A stretch of DNA of 64,000 nt, from contig NZ_JADEUG010000016.1 in NCBI RefSeq assembly GCF_015163665.1, forward strand, positions 19,603 to 83,602. Reading direction: 5' to 3'. Each line of letters begins with the position of its first letter. Position 1 is the stretch's first letter. This document shows positions 24,162 to 34,744 of the stretch, piece by piece. Made by a program: the position numbers and the translations under genes. The notes beneath the pieces are model-generated. The model ran no database searches, was not told where the DNA came from, and saw only the letters and a list, made by a program, of their open reading frames with translations. The DNA is from Xenorhabdus sp. BG5. Its GTDB lineage: Bacteria; Pseudomonadota; Gammaproteobacteria; Enterobacterales; Enterobacteriaceae.

Positions 24162-24893
24162 GTGACAAACGATTTACCAGATACATATGCCAAACCAGTG
24201 CCTTTGTATGCAAAAGTCAAACAAGCGATTATTGAAAAGATCTATACGGGGGAGTGGAAACCGTATGATCGGATCCCTTCGGAAGCGGAATTGGTCAGGC
24301 AATTTAACTGTAGTCGCATGACGGCTAACCGGGCATTGAGAGAACTAACAGCAGAAGGTTTTCTATTCCGTTTGCAAGGTGTGGGTTCGTTTGTCTCTGA
24401 GCCGAAAGGGCAATCGGCGTTATTTGAAATTCATAGTATTGCCGATGAAATTGCTTCCCGTTCTAATCGGCATAGTTGCAAGGTGCTGAAACTTGCTGAA
24501 GTGAAGGCTAACATGACGCAGGCTGCGGAATTCAGTATTGCAGCAGGTGCGCCGCTCTACCATTCCATCATTGTACATTATGAAAATGATGTCCCTGTGC
24601 AGATTGAAGATCGCTTTGTCAATGTTCAGGCGGCACCGGAGTATTTGCGGCAAGATTTTCGTCAGCAAACGGCCCATGATTATTTATCCCAGGTAGCGCC
24701 ATTGACAGAAGGGGAGCATATCGTCGAAGCCGTGGCGGGAGATGCCCTCTCTTGTCGGTTATTACAAATTGAGGCAAATACGCCTTGTTTGTTAATCAGC
24801 CGACGAACCTGGTCGAAAGCATTTATTGTTTCCAGTGCCAGGTTATTGTTTCCTGGGTATCGATATAAATTGAAAGGGCGTTTTAGTTCATAG
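24162..24893 (+). CDS. hutC: Histidine-utilisation repressor HutC (GntR family)
   Basis: 243 residues starting with GTG (GAAGGGA upstream). GntR-type winged helix at residues 10-75: YAKVKQAIIEKIYTGEW, RIPSEAELVRQFNCSRMTAN, RALRELTAEGFLFRLQGVGS. A UTRA ligand-binding domain follows and ends in the typical RYKL region. HutC represses hut operons and is released by urocanate. It sits last in the hutIGC operon behind a TGTATATACA site, so it is autoregulated. The C-terminal sequence is slightly divergent (LLFPGYRYKLKGRF). Confidence 0.93.
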   Translation: MTNDLPDTYAKPVPLYAKVKQAIIEKIYTGEWKPYDRIPSEAELVRQFNCSRMTANRALRELTAEGFLFRLQGVGSFVSEPKGQSALFEIHSIADEIASRSNRHSCKVLKLAEVKANMTQAAEFSIAAGAPLYHSIIVHYENDVPVQIEDRFVNVQAAPEYLRQDFRQQTAHDYLSQVAPLTEGEHIVEAVAGDALSCRLLQIEANTPCLLISRRTWSKAFIVSSARLLFPGYRYKLKGRFSS

Positions 24894-24926
24894 TTCCCCT
24901 AATGGAGCTACAAAAAGTTAGGCGGC

Positions 24927-24965
24927 AAAAACCTCTTTTTTCTGTTGGGTAGAAGAGGTTTTTTA
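24927..24965 (+). terminator. Rho-independent terminator of hutIGC
   Basis: AAAACCTCTT pairs with AAGAGGTTTT across a 16-nt loop and is followed by T-rich sequence, 34 nt after the hutC stop codon. Confidence 0.8.
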
Positions 24966-24991
24966 TTCATCGTTGTAACAATAATGTAAAA

Positions 24992-25015
24992 TCAATGTGA
25001 TGTTAAACACAAAAC
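24992..25015. promoter_or_regulatory. CRP-like site upstream of hutU
   Basis: TGTGA-TGTTAA-ACACA matches the CRP consensus TGTGA-N6-TCACA at 9 of 10 positions. It lies about 130 bp upstream of the apparent hutU -35. Catabolite control of hut is known in enteric bacteria; binding here is inferred. Confidence 0.45.
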
Positions 25016-25120
25016 CAGCAAAAATATCCCCCTGTCTATCACGAAATAAATCAATATCATCTTTTTGATTTTAAATAAAAAAATATTTTTACCGCATTAT
25101 TAACTTTATCTCTGTCACAT

Positions 25121-25160
25121 TTTTGCCTATTGAATGTACATGTATATACAACTATACAAT
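25121..25160 (+). promoter_or_regulatory. hutU promoter with HutC-type operator
   Basis: TGTATATACA at 25141-25150 is identical to the hutI operator core. TTGCCT (25123-25128) as -35 and TATACA (25145-25150) as -10 are 16 bp apart, so the operator covers the -10. The rest of the 24894-25195 gap is AT-rich with no gene. Confidence 0.75.
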
Positions 25161-25195
25161 TAACAAAATTCACAACGATGAGATAGGAAAAAACC

Positions 25196-26890
25196 GTGAC
25201 GACGCAAAATAATAAATTCAGCAACGTAACCATTCGTGCTCCCAGAGGGACACAACTCACAGCAAAAAGTTGGCTAACCGAAGCACCACTTCGTATGCTC
25301 ATGAATAACCTTGATCCCGATGTGGCGGAAAACCCTCACGAATTGGTGGTGTATGGTGGTATTGGTCGTGCCGCCAGAAATTGGGAATGCTATGAAAAAA
25401 TCGTTGAAACCTTAAAGAATCTGGAAAATGACGAAACCCTGTTGGTGCAATCAGGCAAGCCTGTGGGGGTGTTTAAAACACATGAAAATGCTCCGCGTGT
25501 ATTAATTGCCAACTCTAACTTGGTGCCACACTGGGCGACATGGGAACATTTTAACGAACTGGATGCCAAAGGGCTGGCTATGTATGGCCAGATGACCGCC
25601 GGTAGTTGGATTTACATTGGAAGCCAGGGCATTGTTCAGGGAACTTACGAAACTTTTGTCGAAGCAGGCCGCCAACACTACAACGGTAATTTGACCGGAC
25701 GTTGGATACTGACAGCCGGTTTGGGGGGGATGGGCGGAGCGCAGCCACTGGCTGCGACATTGGCCGGTGCCTCTTCATTAACCATAGAGTGCCAACAAAG
25801 CCGCATTGACTTTCGTCTGCGTACCAAATATGTGGATGAACAGGCCGTTGATCTGGATGACGCTTTAGCGCGTATTGAACGTTATACCCAGGAAGGTAAA
25901 GCAATTTCGATAGCATTGTGTGGTAATGCTTCAGAAATTTTACCCGAGCTGGTACGCCGCGGCGTTCGCCCTGATATGGTGACCGACCAAACCAGCTCCC
26001 ATGATCCATTACATGGCTACTTACCGGCTGGCTGGACATGGGAAACATATTGCCGCCGTGCCGAAAGTGAGCCAGAAGTGGTGATCCAAGCGGCAAAAGC
26101 GTCAATGGCCGCACATGTTGAAGCTATGTTGGCTTTCCAGAAACAGGGTATACCTACTTTCGATTATGGCAATAATATCCGCCAAATGGCGAAAGAGGTA
26201 GGTGTTGAGCACGCTTTTGATTTTCCTGGATTTGTTCCCGCTTACATTCGTCCTCTGTTCTGTCGCGGTATCGGCCCTTTCCGTTGGGCGGCGCTTTCCG
26301 GTGATCCTGAGGATATTTATAAAACTGATGCCAAGGTAAAAGAGTTGCTGCCGAATGATGACCATTTACACCGTTGGTTAGATATGGCAAGAGAGCGCAT
26401 CAGTTTTCAGGGCTTGCCTGCGCGCATCTGCTGGGTGGGATTGGGCGATCGTGCCAAGTTAGGATTAGCGTTCAATGAAATGGTTCGCCGTGGAGAACTT
26501 TCTGCACCAATCGTGATTGGCCGTGATCATTTGGATTCCGGTTCTGTCGCCAGCCCTAATCGTGAAACTGAATCTATGCAAGATGGTTCTGACGCCGTTT
26601 CTGACTGGCCATTGCTGAATGCCTTACTGAATACGGCCAGTGGTGCGACGTGGGTTTCCTTGCATCATGGTGGGGGCGTTGGTATGGGATTCTCTCAACA
26701 TTCCGGCATGGTCATTGTTTGTGATGGTACGGATGAAGCGGCTGAACGCATTGCCCGTGTATTACACAATGATCCGGCAACGGGAGTTATGCGTCATGCT
26801 GATGCAGGCTATGAATTGGCTATCCAGTGTGCGAAAGAGCAAGGGCTAAACTTACCAATGTTAAACCTGCCAGTGGCTGATGCGAAATAA
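25196..26890 (+). CDS. hutU: Urocanate hydratase HutU
   Basis: 564 residues, starting with GTG after GATAGGAAAA. The NAD-binding motif [14 protein letters not shown] and the following C-rich segment ([10 protein letters not shown]) are typical, with [19 protein letters not shown] further on and the C-terminal [16 protein letters not shown]. It converts urocanate to 4-imidazolone-5-propionate in the cytoplasm. Length is within the family's range. hutH follows 14 bp downstream. Confidence 0.96.
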   Translation: MTTQNNKFSNVTIRAPRGTQLTAKSWLTEAPLRMLMNNLDPDVAENPHELVVYGGIGRAARNWECYEKIVETLKNLENDETLLVQSGKPVGVFKTHENAPRVLIANSNLVPHWATWEHFNELDAKGLAMYGQMTAGSWIYIGSQGIVQGTYETFVEAGRQHYNGNLTGRWILTAGLGGMGGAQPLAATLAGASSLTIECQQSRIDFRLRTKYVDEQAVDLDDALARIERYTQEGKAISIALCGNASEILPELVRRGVRPDMVTDQTSSHDPLHGYLPAGWTWETYCRRAESEPEVVIQAAKASMAAHVEAMLAFQKQGIPTFDYGNNIRQMAKEVGVEHAFDFPGFVPAYIRPLFCRGIGPFRWAALSGDPEDIYKTDAKVKELLPNDDHLHRWLDMARERISFQGLPARICWVGLGDRAKLGLAFNEMVRRGELSAPIVIGRDHLDSGSVASPNRETESMQDGSDAVSDWPLLNALLNTASGATWVSLHHGGGVGMGFSQHSGMVIVCDGTDEAAERIARVLHNDPATGVMRHADAGYELAIQCAKEQGLNLPMLNLPVADAK

Positions 26891-26904
26891 GGAGCGTTGT
26901 TAGA

Positions 26905-28437
26905 ATGAAAAATATCACTATTCATCCGGGAAAAATGACACTTGAAGAATTACGTCATGTTTATCAGCATCCTGTTCACATTAGTTTGGACGAACACTGT
27001 TTTCCTGCCATTGAGAGCAGTGTTGCTTGCGTGAACCGCATTATCAGTGAAAATAAAACGGCTTATGGTATCAATACCGGTTTTGGTTTGCTGGCGAATA
27101 CCCGTATTGCAGAACAAGATTTGGAAGAATTGCAGCGTTCTATTGTGTTGTCACATGCGGCGGGCGTGGGGGAACCTCTGCCGGATGAAATTGTCCGATT
27201 GATTATGGTGTTGAAAATCAATAGCCTTGCCCGTGGTTATTCCGGCATTCGTCTGGACGTGATCCAGGGCTTGGTTGCCTTGGTCAACGCTGAAGTTTAT
27301 CCCTGTATTCCAAGTAAAGGTTCAGTAGGGGCTTCGGGTGACTTAGCGCCATTAGCGCATATGAGCTTGTTATTGTTGGGAGAAGGGAAAGCCCGTTATC
27401 GTGGTGAATGGCTGCCGGCAAAAGTGGCACTGAAAAAAGCGGGACTTGAGCCGATGTGTCTTGTCGCCAAAGAAGGGTTGGCGTTGCTCAACGGTACACA
27501 GGTTTCTACCGCCTTTGCCTTAAAAGGACTATTTGCCGCCGAGGATTTACTCGCATCAGCGATTGTCTGTGGCGCCATGTCTGTTGAAGCCGCTCTTGGC
27601 TCTCGTAAACCCTTTGATGCTCGTATCCATGAAGTTCGTGGGCAGAAAGGCCAGATTGATGTGGCAGCCCTTTACCGTCTGGCATTGGGAGAACAAAGTG
27701 AGATTTGTGCATCCCATCAAAACTGCCCGAAAGTTCAGGATCCTTATTCATTACGTTGTCAGCCTCAAGTGATGGGCGCTTGTTTAGCCCAAATCCGCCA
27801 TGCGGCTGATATCATTATGGTTGAAGCCAATGCCGTCTCTGATAATCCGCTGGTCTTTACTGAAGAAGATGAGGTGATTTCTGGGGGTAATTTCCACGCT
27901 GAACCGGTCGCTATGGCATCGGATAATCTGGCTATTGCTCTGGCAGAAATGGGTTCATTGTCAGAACGCCGCATTGCCTTGTTGATGGACAGCAATATGT
28001 CCCAGTTGCCGCCATTCTTAGTTGAAAACAGCGGTGTTAACTCTGGTTTCATGATTGCACAGGTGACTGCGGCTGCGCTGGCAAGTGAGAACAAGGCGCT
28101 GGCACATCCTTCCAGTGTTGATAGTTTGCCAACGTCTGCCAATCAGGAAGATCATGTTTCAATGGCCCCCGCCGCGGGTCGTCGTTTATGGGAGATGGCA
28201 GATAATGTGCGAGGGATCTTAGCGATTGAATGGCTGACGGCTTGCCAGGGCATGGATTTTCGTCATGGCTTGAAGAGTAGTCCGATATTGGAAAAAGCCC
28301 GCCATATTCTCCGCGATAAAGTTGCACATTATGATAAAGATCGCTTTTTCGCCCCGGATATTGAGGCAGCAATCCAGTTGTTGGCTGAACAGCAACTTTC
28401 TGCCTTGTTGCCTGCCGGGAATATCTTAGAAAACTAA
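26905..28437 (+). CDS. hutH: Histidine ammonia-lyase HutH
   Basis: 510 residues. The self-forming MIO cofactor comes from Ala-Ser-Gly in [20 protein letters not shown] (about residues 140-146). The active-site Tyr region [27 protein letters not shown] and [20 protein letters not shown] are all present. It deaminates L-histidine to trans-urocanate, the first step. AAGGAGCG precedes the ATG. The permease gene follows after a hairpin. Confidence 0.96.
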   Translation: MKNITIHPGKMTLEELRHVYQHPVHISLDEHCFPAIESSVACVNRIISENKTAYGINTGFGLLANTRIAEQDLEELQRSIVLSHAAGVGEPLPDEIVRLIMVLKINSLARGYSGIRLDVIQGLVALVNAEVYPCIPSKGSVGASGDLAPLAHMSLLLLGEGKARYRGEWLPAKVALKKAGLEPMCLVAKEGLALLNGTQVSTAFALKGLFAAEDLLASAIVCGAMSVEAALGSRKPFDARIHEVRGQKGQIDVAALYRLALGEQSEICASHQNCPKVQDPYSLRCQPQVMGACLAQIRHAADIIMVEANAVSDNPLVFTEEDEVISGGNFHAEPVAMASDNLAIALAEMGSLSERRIALLMDSNMSQLPPFLVENSGVNSGFMIAQVTAAALASENKALAHPSSVDSLPTSANQEDHVSMAPAAGRRLWEMADNVRGILAIEWLTACQGMDFRHGLKSSPILEKARHILRDKVAHYDKDRFFAPDIEAAIQLLAEQQLSALLPAGNILEN

Positions 28438-28455
28438 GTACAGACTCACCGTCTT

Positions 28456-28476
28456 AGGCCGGATAAGCTCCGGCCT
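28456..28476 (+). terminator. Hairpin between hutH and the permease gene
   Basis: AGGCCGGA pairs with TCCGGCCT around a 5-nt loop. No T-run follows, so it probably causes partial termination or stabilises hutUH mRNA, leaving lower expression of the permease. Confidence 0.5.
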
Positions 28477-28529
28477 TATCGTAGTATTTATCTCTTCCAA
28501 TCTAATAATAAAAGGCATAAGGATAAATC

Positions 28530-29894
28530 ATGCAAAACATTTCACAACTCAAGCGAGGGTTAAGCGTTCGCCACATTCGGTTTATGGCGCTGGGTTCGGC
28601 AATTGGCACCGGTCTTTTCTATGGTTCGGCAGGAGCCATTAAAGCCGCAGGACCCGCGGTATTGCTGGCTTATGCCATTGGCGGTGCCGCTGTATTTATG
28701 GTCATGCGGGCATTGGGGGAAATGGCAGTACATCGCTCTGCACCCGGTTCTTTCTCTTATTATGCTACCCAATACTTAGGGCCATTGGCAGGTTTTCTGA
28801 CCGGATGGACTTACGTTTTTGAAATGCTGGTTGTTTGTCTTGCTGACGTCACCGCATTTGGCATCTATATGAAGCTCTGGTTTCCCCATGTTGACCAGTG
28901 GATTTGGGTACTTGGCATTGTCTTTTTTATTGGTGCAATCAATCTATGCAATGTGAAGGTATTTGGTGAAATGGAATTTTGGCTGTCCATCATCAAGGTT
29001 GTTGCGATTATCGCCATGATTGTCGGCGGTTTTGCCATCATGATGTATGGGTTTGGTCAGGAAGCCGAGCATGTCACCGGCCTGTCGAATTTATGGGAAC
29101 ATGGTGGATTTATGCCAAACGGCATAGCGGGAGTGATTGCCTCGTTTACGGTCGTGATGTTTGCCTTTGGTGGCATTGAGGTTATTGGCATCACTGCCAG
29201 TGAAGCTAAAAATCCAGAAAAATCCATCCCACGTGCAATCAATGCGGTTCCATTCCGTATTTTATTGTTCTATGTCCTTACGCTGTTTGTTTTGATGTGC
29301 ATTTATCCGTGGAATCAAGTGGGGCAAAATGGCAGCCCGTTTGTCCAGATCTTCTCCAGCTTGGGAATTGATTCCGCAGCCAATATTTTAAATATTGTCG
29401 TCATTACTGCCGCAATTTCCGCGATCAACAGTGATATTTTTGGTGCCGGACGGATGATGTATGGCATGGCGCAAGAAAAACAGGCTCCAGCCTCGTTTAC
29501 CCAACTGACTAAAAATGGAGTACCGTGGGTGACGGTGCTGGCAATGTCAGGAGTTTTGTTGGTGGGTGTCCTCTTGAATTACTTGTTGCCGGAAAAAGTT
29601 TTCGTCATTATTGCTTCCATCGCAACATTTGCCACTGTGTGGGTATGGCTGATGATTTTGCTGTCACAATATGTCATGCGTCGAAAAATGCCCGCAGAAG
29701 AGGCCAAACAGCTTGAATTCCCCGTACCCTTCTGGCCTGTTGCGCCAACGTTGGCTATTGCGTTTATGGGATTTGTTATTGCGGTATTAGGTTATTTCCC
29801 AAATACTCGGATTGCATTATACGTAGGGATAGTATGGATAGTATTATTGACTATTAGCTATTATTTATGGGTGAAAAAACCCAGTCATGGCTAA
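28530..29894 (+). CDS. proY: Amino-acid permease (ProY/HutT type)
   Basis: 454 residues, about 12 transmembrane helices. The APC-family signature is [20 protein letters not shown] near the N-terminus, with [20 protein letters not shown] in the central helix. It resembles E. coli ProY along its whole length; close homologues inside hut clusters are called HutT and carry histidine. Context favours histidine uptake, while the sequence alone cannot separate it from proline. ATAAGGAT precedes the ATG, and transcription probably continues from hutUH. Confidence 0.88.
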   Translation: MQNISQLKRGLSVRHIRFMALGSAIGTGLFYGSAGAIKAAGPAVLLAYAIGGAAVFMVMRALGEMAVHRSAPGSFSYYATQYLGPLAGFLTGWTYVFEMLVVCLADVTAFGIYMKLWFPHVDQWIWVLGIVFFIGAINLCNVKVFGEMEFWLSIIKVVAIIAMIVGGFAIMMYGFGQEAEHVTGLSNLWEHGGFMPNGIAGVIASFTVVMFAFGGIEVIGITASEAKNPEKSIPRAINAVPFRILLFYVLTLFVLMCIYPWNQVGQNGSPFVQIFSSLGIDSAANILNIVVITAAISAINSDIFGAGRMMYGMAQEKQAPASFTQLTKNGVPWVTVLAMSGVLLVGVLLNYLLPEKVFVIIASIATFATVWVWLMILLSQYVMRRKMPAEEAKQLEFPVPFWPVAPTLAIAFMGFVIAVLGYFPNTRIALYVGIVWIVLLTISYYLWVKKPSHG

Positions 29895-30003
29895 CCCTCC
29901 TATATCACCCTAAAATAACGCTGTGTTAAGAAAGCTGATTTGTGTTCTGGATCATGGCAAACTAGCGAGTTGATATATCTTTTTTGTTGTTTGGAGGTGT
30001 TTT

Positions 30004-30939
30004 TTGGATAAGATCTTAGTCGATGAGGCTGTTGCAGAGCTGCGTACCATTTTAGATATGTTGCGTTGGTCTACTAGCCGTTTTAGCGAAGCGGGTATCT
30101 ATTGTGGACATACTGCATGTAACCCGTGGGATGAGGCTTTGCAGTTAGTTCTCCCCTCATTGCGTTTGCCTATGGATGTCCCTGATTCAATGCTGGCTTC
30201 ACGCCTGACATCAACAGAGCGTCAACGCATCGTGGAACTTGTCTTGCGTCGTATTAACGAACGTGTTCCTGTTGCTTATTTGATAAATCGAGCTTGGTTC
30301 TGTGGTCATGAATTTTATGTCGATGAGCGAGTTTTGATTCCACGTTCACTGATTAGAGATGTGATTGAAGACCATTTTGAAGGGCTTATCTCACGTCAGC
30401 CATCGACAATTTTGGATCTTTGTACAGGAAGCGGTTGTATTGCAATCGCCTGTGCCCATGCCTTCCCAGAAGCCGAAGTTGATGCTGTTGATATTTCTCC
30501 TGATGCTTTGGAAGTGGCAGAAATCAATATAGAGAATCATAAGCTTTCTCACCGTGTCATCCCGATTCGTTCAGATCTATTTCATGATATACCCTCGGTG
30601 AAATACGACATCATTGTCACTAATCCTCCTTATGTCGATGAAGAAGATATGAGTGATTTTCCTCAGGAATACGATCATGAACCTGAATTAGCCATGGCTG
30701 CAGGTATTGACGGATTGGATTTGGTTCGTCGTATTCTGGCAACTGCCCCGGATTTCCTTTCAGAAGAGGGAATACTGGTATGTGAAGTCGGTAACAGTAT
30801 GGTACACCTGATTGAGCAATACCCTGAAGTACCTTTCAAATGGCTGACATTCGAACATGATTATGGTGATGGTGTTTTCGTGCTGACTCGTCAGCAGCTT
30901 GTTGAACATCACGAATATTTCCAGCCATTCAAAGACTGA
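30004..30939 (+). CDS. prmB: 50S ribosomal protein L3 glutamine methyltransferase PrmB
   Basis: 311 residues starting with TTG; GGAGGT lies 5 nt upstream, and E. coli prmB also begins at a non-ATG codon with the same MDKI...EAV start. SAM-binding motif [20 protein letters not shown] and the NPPY motif in [12 protein letters not shown] bind the target glutamine. It methylates the L3 glutamine during ribosome assembly. Its place between smrB and aroC is conserved except for the hut insertion. Confidence 0.95.
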   Translation: MDKILVDEAVAELRTILDMLRWSTSRFSEAGIYCGHTACNPWDEALQLVLPSLRLPMDVPDSMLASRLTSTERQRIVELVLRRINERVPVAYLINRAWFCGHEFYVDERVLIPRSLIRDVIEDHFEGLISRQPSTILDLCTGSGCIAIACAHAFPEAEVDAVDISPDALEVAEINIENHKLSHRVIPIRSDLFHDIPSVKYDIIVTNPPYVDEEDMSDFPQEYDHEPELAMAAGIDGLDLVRRILATAPDFLSEEGILVCEVGNSMVHLIEQYPEVPFKWLTFEHDYGDGVFVLTRQQLVEHHEYFQPFKD

Positions 30940-30991
30940 TACTTTTTCATTCATCCAATGGTTAAAACGGCTATTTCATATAAATTGTATC

Positions 30992-31097
30992 TATACCAAT
31001 CTAACTTCAAGATGCGTGTGATTTCTCCCCGCGAAGCGGGGGAGAAATCAGGTTTCATAGCGTGTTGTAAATGGCAACTTGAAGTTTAATACGTATA
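30992..31097. repeat. Dispersed palindromic repeat, copy 2
   Basis: TATACCAATCTAACTTCAAG at the left, central GATTTCTCCCCGC/GCGGGGGAGAAATC hairpin, then CATAGCGTGTTGTAAATGGC and CAACTTGAAGTTTAATACG at the right. Nearly identical to copies 1 and 6. Lies between prmB and aroC. Confidence 0.88.
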
Positions 31098-31198
31098 AAA
31101 GGCAAATAAAATTACTGAAATACGATAGGTTTTAATCATTGGGTGAGTTATTGTTATTCGCTCTTTTCAAATGTACAGATAATGATGGCAGGGTAGGA

Positions 31199-32284
31199 AT
31201 GGCTGGAAATAGTATTGGACAGTTTTTTCGTGTCACCACATTTGGTGAATCTCACGGGATCGCACTGGGATGCGTTGTCGATGGTGTTCCACCGGGTATT
31301 GCTATTACAGAAGCTGATTTGCAAATCGATTTAGACAGGCGTCGTCCGGGAACTTCCCGTTATACGACACAGCGTCGTGAACCCGATCAGGTTCGAATTC
31401 TTTCTGGCGTTTTTAACGGCATAACAACAGGTACTAGCATTGGCCTGATGATTGAAAACACCGATCAGCGTTCGCAAGACTACAGTGCGATTAAAGATGT
31501 TTTCCGCCCCGGCCATGCTGACTATACCTACGAGCAGAAATATGGGATGCGAGATTACCGTGGTGGCGGGCGTTCATCTGCTCGTGAAACTGCCATGCGC
31601 GTTGCAGCAGGGGCAATAGCTAAAAAATATCTATTCGAAAAACACGGTATTCTTATTCGTGCTTGCCTGACTCAGATGGGCGATATTCATTGTGAACTGA
31701 AAGATTGGGATCTGGTTGAACAGAATCCTTTTTTCTGCCCGGATGCAAGTAAGTTGACTCAGCTTGATGAATTACTCCGAACATTGAAAAAAGAGGGGGA
31801 TTCCATTGGTGCGAAAGTCAGTGTCGTTGCCGAAAACATCCCTGCGGGATTGGGTGAACCGGTTTTTGACCGTTTGGATGCAGACATCGCTCATGCTTTG
31901 ATGAGCATTAACGCGGTCAAAGGTGTTGAAATTGGTGATGGTTTCGGTGTTATTAATTTACGTGGCAGTGAAAACCGCGATGAAATGACGACGCAGGGGT
32001 TTACCAGTAACCATGCTGGCGGCATTTTAGGCGGAATTAGCAGTAGTCAGCCAATTATTGCGCATATTGCCTTGAAACCGACATCCAGCATTATGGTGCC
32101 AGGCAAGACTATTAATCGTCAGGGAGAAGAAGTGGATATGGTAACTCGTGGCCGCCACGATCCTTGTGTTGGTATTCGTGCCGTACCTATCGCAGAAGCC
32201 ATGATGGCGATTGTACTGATGGATCACTTACTGCGCCAGCGAGCACAATGTGCCGATGTGGCACCATCGTTCCCGCGCGGGTAA
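31199..32284 (+). CDS. aroC: Chorismate synthase AroC
   Basis: 361 residues from the ATG at 31199, the normal length; a longer upstream frame lacks a ribosome-binding site, while GGTAGGA precedes this ATG closely. Signature motifs: [60 protein letters not shown] and GGISSSQPI. It makes chorismate from EPSP with reduced FMN. In E. coli mepA follows; here yfcA comes next. Confidence 0.96.
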   Translation: MAGNSIGQFFRVTTFGESHGIALGCVVDGVPPGIAITEADLQIDLDRRRPGTSRYTTQRREPDQVRILSGVFNGITTGTSIGLMIENTDQRSQDYSAIKDVFRPGHADYTYEQKYGMRDYRGGGRSSARETAMRVAAGAIAKKYLFEKHGILIRACLTQMGDIHCELKDWDLVEQNPFFCPDASKLTQLDELLRTLKKEGDSIGAKVSVVAENIPAGLGEPVFDRLDADIAHALMSINAVKGVEIGDGFGVINLRGSENRDEMTTQGFTSNHAGGILGGISSSQPIIAHIALKPTSSIMVPGKTINRQGEEVDMVTRGRHDPCVGIRAVPIAEAMMAIVLMDHLLRQRAQCADVAPSFPRG

Positions 32285-32369
32285 TCCGGGAAGAAGCTCC
32301 CGATACAGCTTTGGTTGGTGCTGAAAGGTATCATGAGAATAGGTAAGCAGTTTTCTGGTGAAATGCATA

Positions 32370-33170
32370 ATGGAATGGTCATTATTAGGGCCGGAAATTT
32401 ACGGTTTCCTCTTTTTGGTTGCGATGGTGGCGGGATTTATCGATTCTATTGCAGGAGGCGGCGGATTATTAACTATTCCTGCGTTGCTATCGGTAGGTGT
32501 TTCTCCTGTTCAGGCACTGGCAACAAGTAAGTTACAGGCTATAGGCAGTTCTTTCTCCGCCAGCCTTTATTTTATCCGCCGTGGTGTAGTGGATTTGCGT
32601 TCCCAGCGTTTTGCTATCTGCATGACGATAATTGGGGCTATGTTGGGCGCTTTGCTGGTTCAATTTATCTCACCGGATTTTCTGCGTTATTTATTGCCGG
32701 CATTGGTGATCATTATCGGTCTTTATTTCCTATTGGTACCGAATATTGGAGCCGAAGATCGGCAACGTCGTCTTGGCCCAATTGCATTTGGTTGTCTTGC
32801 CGGATGTGGCATTGGCTTTTACGATGGCGTGTTTGGGCCAGGAACGGGATCGTTCTTCGCACTCTCTTATGTCATGCTTTGTGGCTACAATTTGGCGAAA
32901 GCGACGGCTTATGCCAAAGTACTGAACTTTGCCTCTAACATCGGAGCCTTGGGATTCTTTGTGCTTGGTGGACAGATCTTATGGCTGGCGGGCGTTGTGA
33001 TGCTGGTAGGGCAAATAATCGGTGCGCGATTAGGGGCGAGTTTGGTGCTGAGCAAAGGGAAGAAACTCATCCGTCCACTGTTAGTGACAATTTCCTTTTT
33101 GATGAGCATCAAACTTCTTTATGATCAACACGGAGATACTGTCCGTTCTTGGCTGGCATTTTATTTTTGA
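32370..33170 (+). CDS. yfcA: TSUP-family membrane protein YfcA
   Basis: 266 residues, 7-8 transmembrane helices. GFIDSIAGGGGLLTIPALLS at the N-terminus and ALATSKLQAIGSSFSASLYF are the family's conserved blocks, repeated in weaker form in the second half (GFYDGVFGPGTGSFFALSYV). It belongs to the sulfite/organosulfur exporter family; the E. coli substrate is unknown. I chose the ATG at 32370, preceded by GGTGA. It occupies the place after aroC where mepA is found in E. coli. Confidence 0.9.
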   Translation: MEWSLLGPEIYGFLFLVAMVAGFIDSIAGGGGLLTIPALLSVGVSPVQALATSKLQAIGSSFSASLYFIRRGVVDLRSQRFAICMTIIGAMLGALLVQFISPDFLRYLLPALVIIIGLYFLLVPNIGAEDRQRRLGPIAFGCLAGCGIGFYDGVFGPGTGSFFALSYVMLCGYNLAKATAYAKVLNFASNIGALGFFVLGGQILWLAGVVMLVGQIIGARLGASLVLSKGKKLIRPLLVTISFLMSIKLLYDQHGDTVRSWLAFYF

Positions 33171-33191
33171 TTTAGGATTTTGCATTAATAC

Positions 33192-33743
33192 ATGACCTCA
33201 CATCATTATCAACAACTGATTGAAATTTTTGATAATTGCTTTAGTAATGACTATAACACCCGTTTGATAAAAGGTGATGATGAGCCTATTTATCTGCCCG
33301 TAGATGATGAAGTTAACTATAACCGAATCGTGTTCGCCCACGGATTTTATGCCAGTGGATTACATGAAATTTCTCATTGGTGCATTGCGGGTGAAGAGCG
33401 TCGTAAACTGATCGATTTTGGTTACTGGTATTGCCCTGATGGGCGTGACGCCCAAACTCAGGAGAAGTTTGAAAAGGTAGAAATTAAACCCCAATCGCTG
33501 GAGTGGTTATTCTGTGTAGCTGCGGGATTTCCCTTTAATGTCAGTTGTGACAACCTTGAAGGCGATTTTGAGCCGGATCGCCTTGCTTTTCAGCGGAAAG
33601 TGCATGTACAAGTCATGCAATACCTTGAAAATGGGATACCTGCACGCGCTGCACGCTTTATTCAAGGTCTGCAATCGTTCTACAATACGCCCCCACTAAA
33701 AGCAGAGCATTTTCCTTATTCGGAAGATCGCTTTGCTAATTAA
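33192..33743 (+). CDS. epmC: Elongation factor P hydroxylase EpmC
   Basis: 183 residues. The metal-binding block FAHGFYASGLHEISHWCIAG with its His-Glu-x-x-His pattern and the later EVGGFPFNVS-like segment (CVAAGFPFNVSCDNLEGDFE) mark the YfcM family. EpmC hydroxylates the modified lysine of EF-P. Size and neighbours (yfcA, yfcL) match E. coli. The start follows a weak site, TTAGGATTTTGC. Confidence 0.93.
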   Translation: MTSHHYQQLIEIFDNCFSNDYNTRLIKGDDEPIYLPVDDEVNYNRIVFAHGFYASGLHEISHWCIAGEERRKLIDFGYWYCPDGRDAQTQEKFEKVEIKPQSLEWLFCVAAGFPFNVSCDNLEGDFEPDRLAFQRKVHVQVMQYLENGIPARAARFIQGLQSFYNTPPLKAEHFPYSEDRFAN

Positions 33744-33764
33744 ATTGATGTTGAGGAAAAAATA

Positions 33765-34040
33765 ATGCTCGCAGAGTTTGAAACACGCATTCTGGCGCAA
33801 ATTGATGATATGGTTGAACAGGCCAGTGATGATGAATTATTTGCTGGTGGTTACCTCCGCGGGCATCTGACATTAGCTGTTGCTGAATTAGAGCAAGAAG
33901 GTGCAAATACGATCGAACACCTCCATCAGCGTGTTGAAGAAAGCATCCACAAAGCCATTAAAGTGGGAGAACTGACTCCACCAGATCAAGTTTTGGTTTT
34001 GGCAACCTGGCAAAAACTGCTGGATGGTGCAAGAGACTAA
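33765..34040 (+). CDS. yfcL: YfcL family protein
   Basis: 91 residues, acidic and helical, MLAEFETRILAQIDDMVEQA, DDELFAGGYLRGHLTLAVAE and PPDQVLVLATWQKLLDGARD. Function unknown; always between epmC and mnmC in enterics. TTGAGGAAAA precedes the ATG, and it is probably co-transcribed with epmC. A terminator follows. Confidence 0.9.
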   Translation: MLAEFETRILAQIDDMVEQASDDELFAGGYLRGHLTLAVAELEQEGANTIEHLHQRVEESIHKAIKVGELTPPDQVLVLATWQKLLDGARD

Positions 34041-34067
34041 TTCTTTAATATAAAAATAACTTTATTT

Positions 34068-34096
34068 AGGGCTATTCATATAGCCCTTTATTTTTT
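34068..34096 (+). terminator. Rho-independent terminator after yfcL
   Basis: AGGGCTAT pairs with ATAGCCCT around TCAT, then TTATTTTTT. Confidence 0.85.
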
Positions 34097-34744
34097 GCTC
34101 GGACTGAGTAACACCCTATCTTCAATGACAAAAAAATGCGTAGCGCATCTCAATAATGAGAATAAATAGTGATGATTAAATCTTTACTGATCTTTTTATA
34201 GTAAATATAAAGTAAAGTTATCTGGCGGTTAAATTTATCCAAAATATAGCTTCAAGCACTCTTTGCCGGAACAATGTTGTTATATACTAATCGCCTTTCA
34301 AGATGCGTTTTATATCTCCCTGCTTCAACTTGAAGTTGGATTGGTATATTAAAATAATTAGGGTGTTAATATATTGAATGAAATTAAATATAAATGATGC
34401 CTAAAATAATGACATTCTATTTATTATCTTAATCTAAGAAGATTTTTTTATGTCACGTTAAAATGATGTATAAATATGTTAGGTTTTAACGAATGTAAGT
34501 GTAATTATTTATCTTTTATTTTAAATAATCATGTTATTAATGGAACGACTGATGATTAAAATAAATAATGATGATAAGCTTTAGGTCATGATATACAAGG
34601 AAATAAAGAGACTTTTACTTAACTAACTTATTGAAGTAATGGAAATATTTCTAAGTAGAAAATCAATAAGAGTTCATATTAAAAAACAGATAAATTCCTC
34701 TTGGTAAGTCAAAATTAGAAAAGGATATTTCAGGAGATAGTGAC
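34097..34744. other. Long AT-rich non-coding stretch
   Basis: About 650 bp with no supportable gene. It contains the shortened palindromic repeat at 34281-34349 and is otherwise extremely AT-rich with many ATGATTAAAATAAAT-like runs. It probably carries the promoter of the coiled-coil gene, and it marks an accessory insertion between yfcL and mnmC. Confidence 0.5.
34281..34349. repeat. Dispersed palindromic repeat, copy 3 (shortened)
   Basis: Left end TATATACTAAT then TTTCAAGATGCGTTTTATATC, right end CAACTTGAAGTTGGATTGGT. The GC-rich central hairpin seen in other copies is missing, leaving only CTCCCTGC. Confidence 0.7.

Noticed and set aside
25578..26390. Long open frames on the minus strand inside hutU
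   Set aside because: They lie antisense to a strongly conserved gene, have no ribosome-binding sites and no recognisable protein features.
31139..31198. Longer AroC N-terminus
   Set aside because: The ATG at 31199 gives the standard 361-residue protein starting [18 protein letters not shown]; the extension is not conserved.
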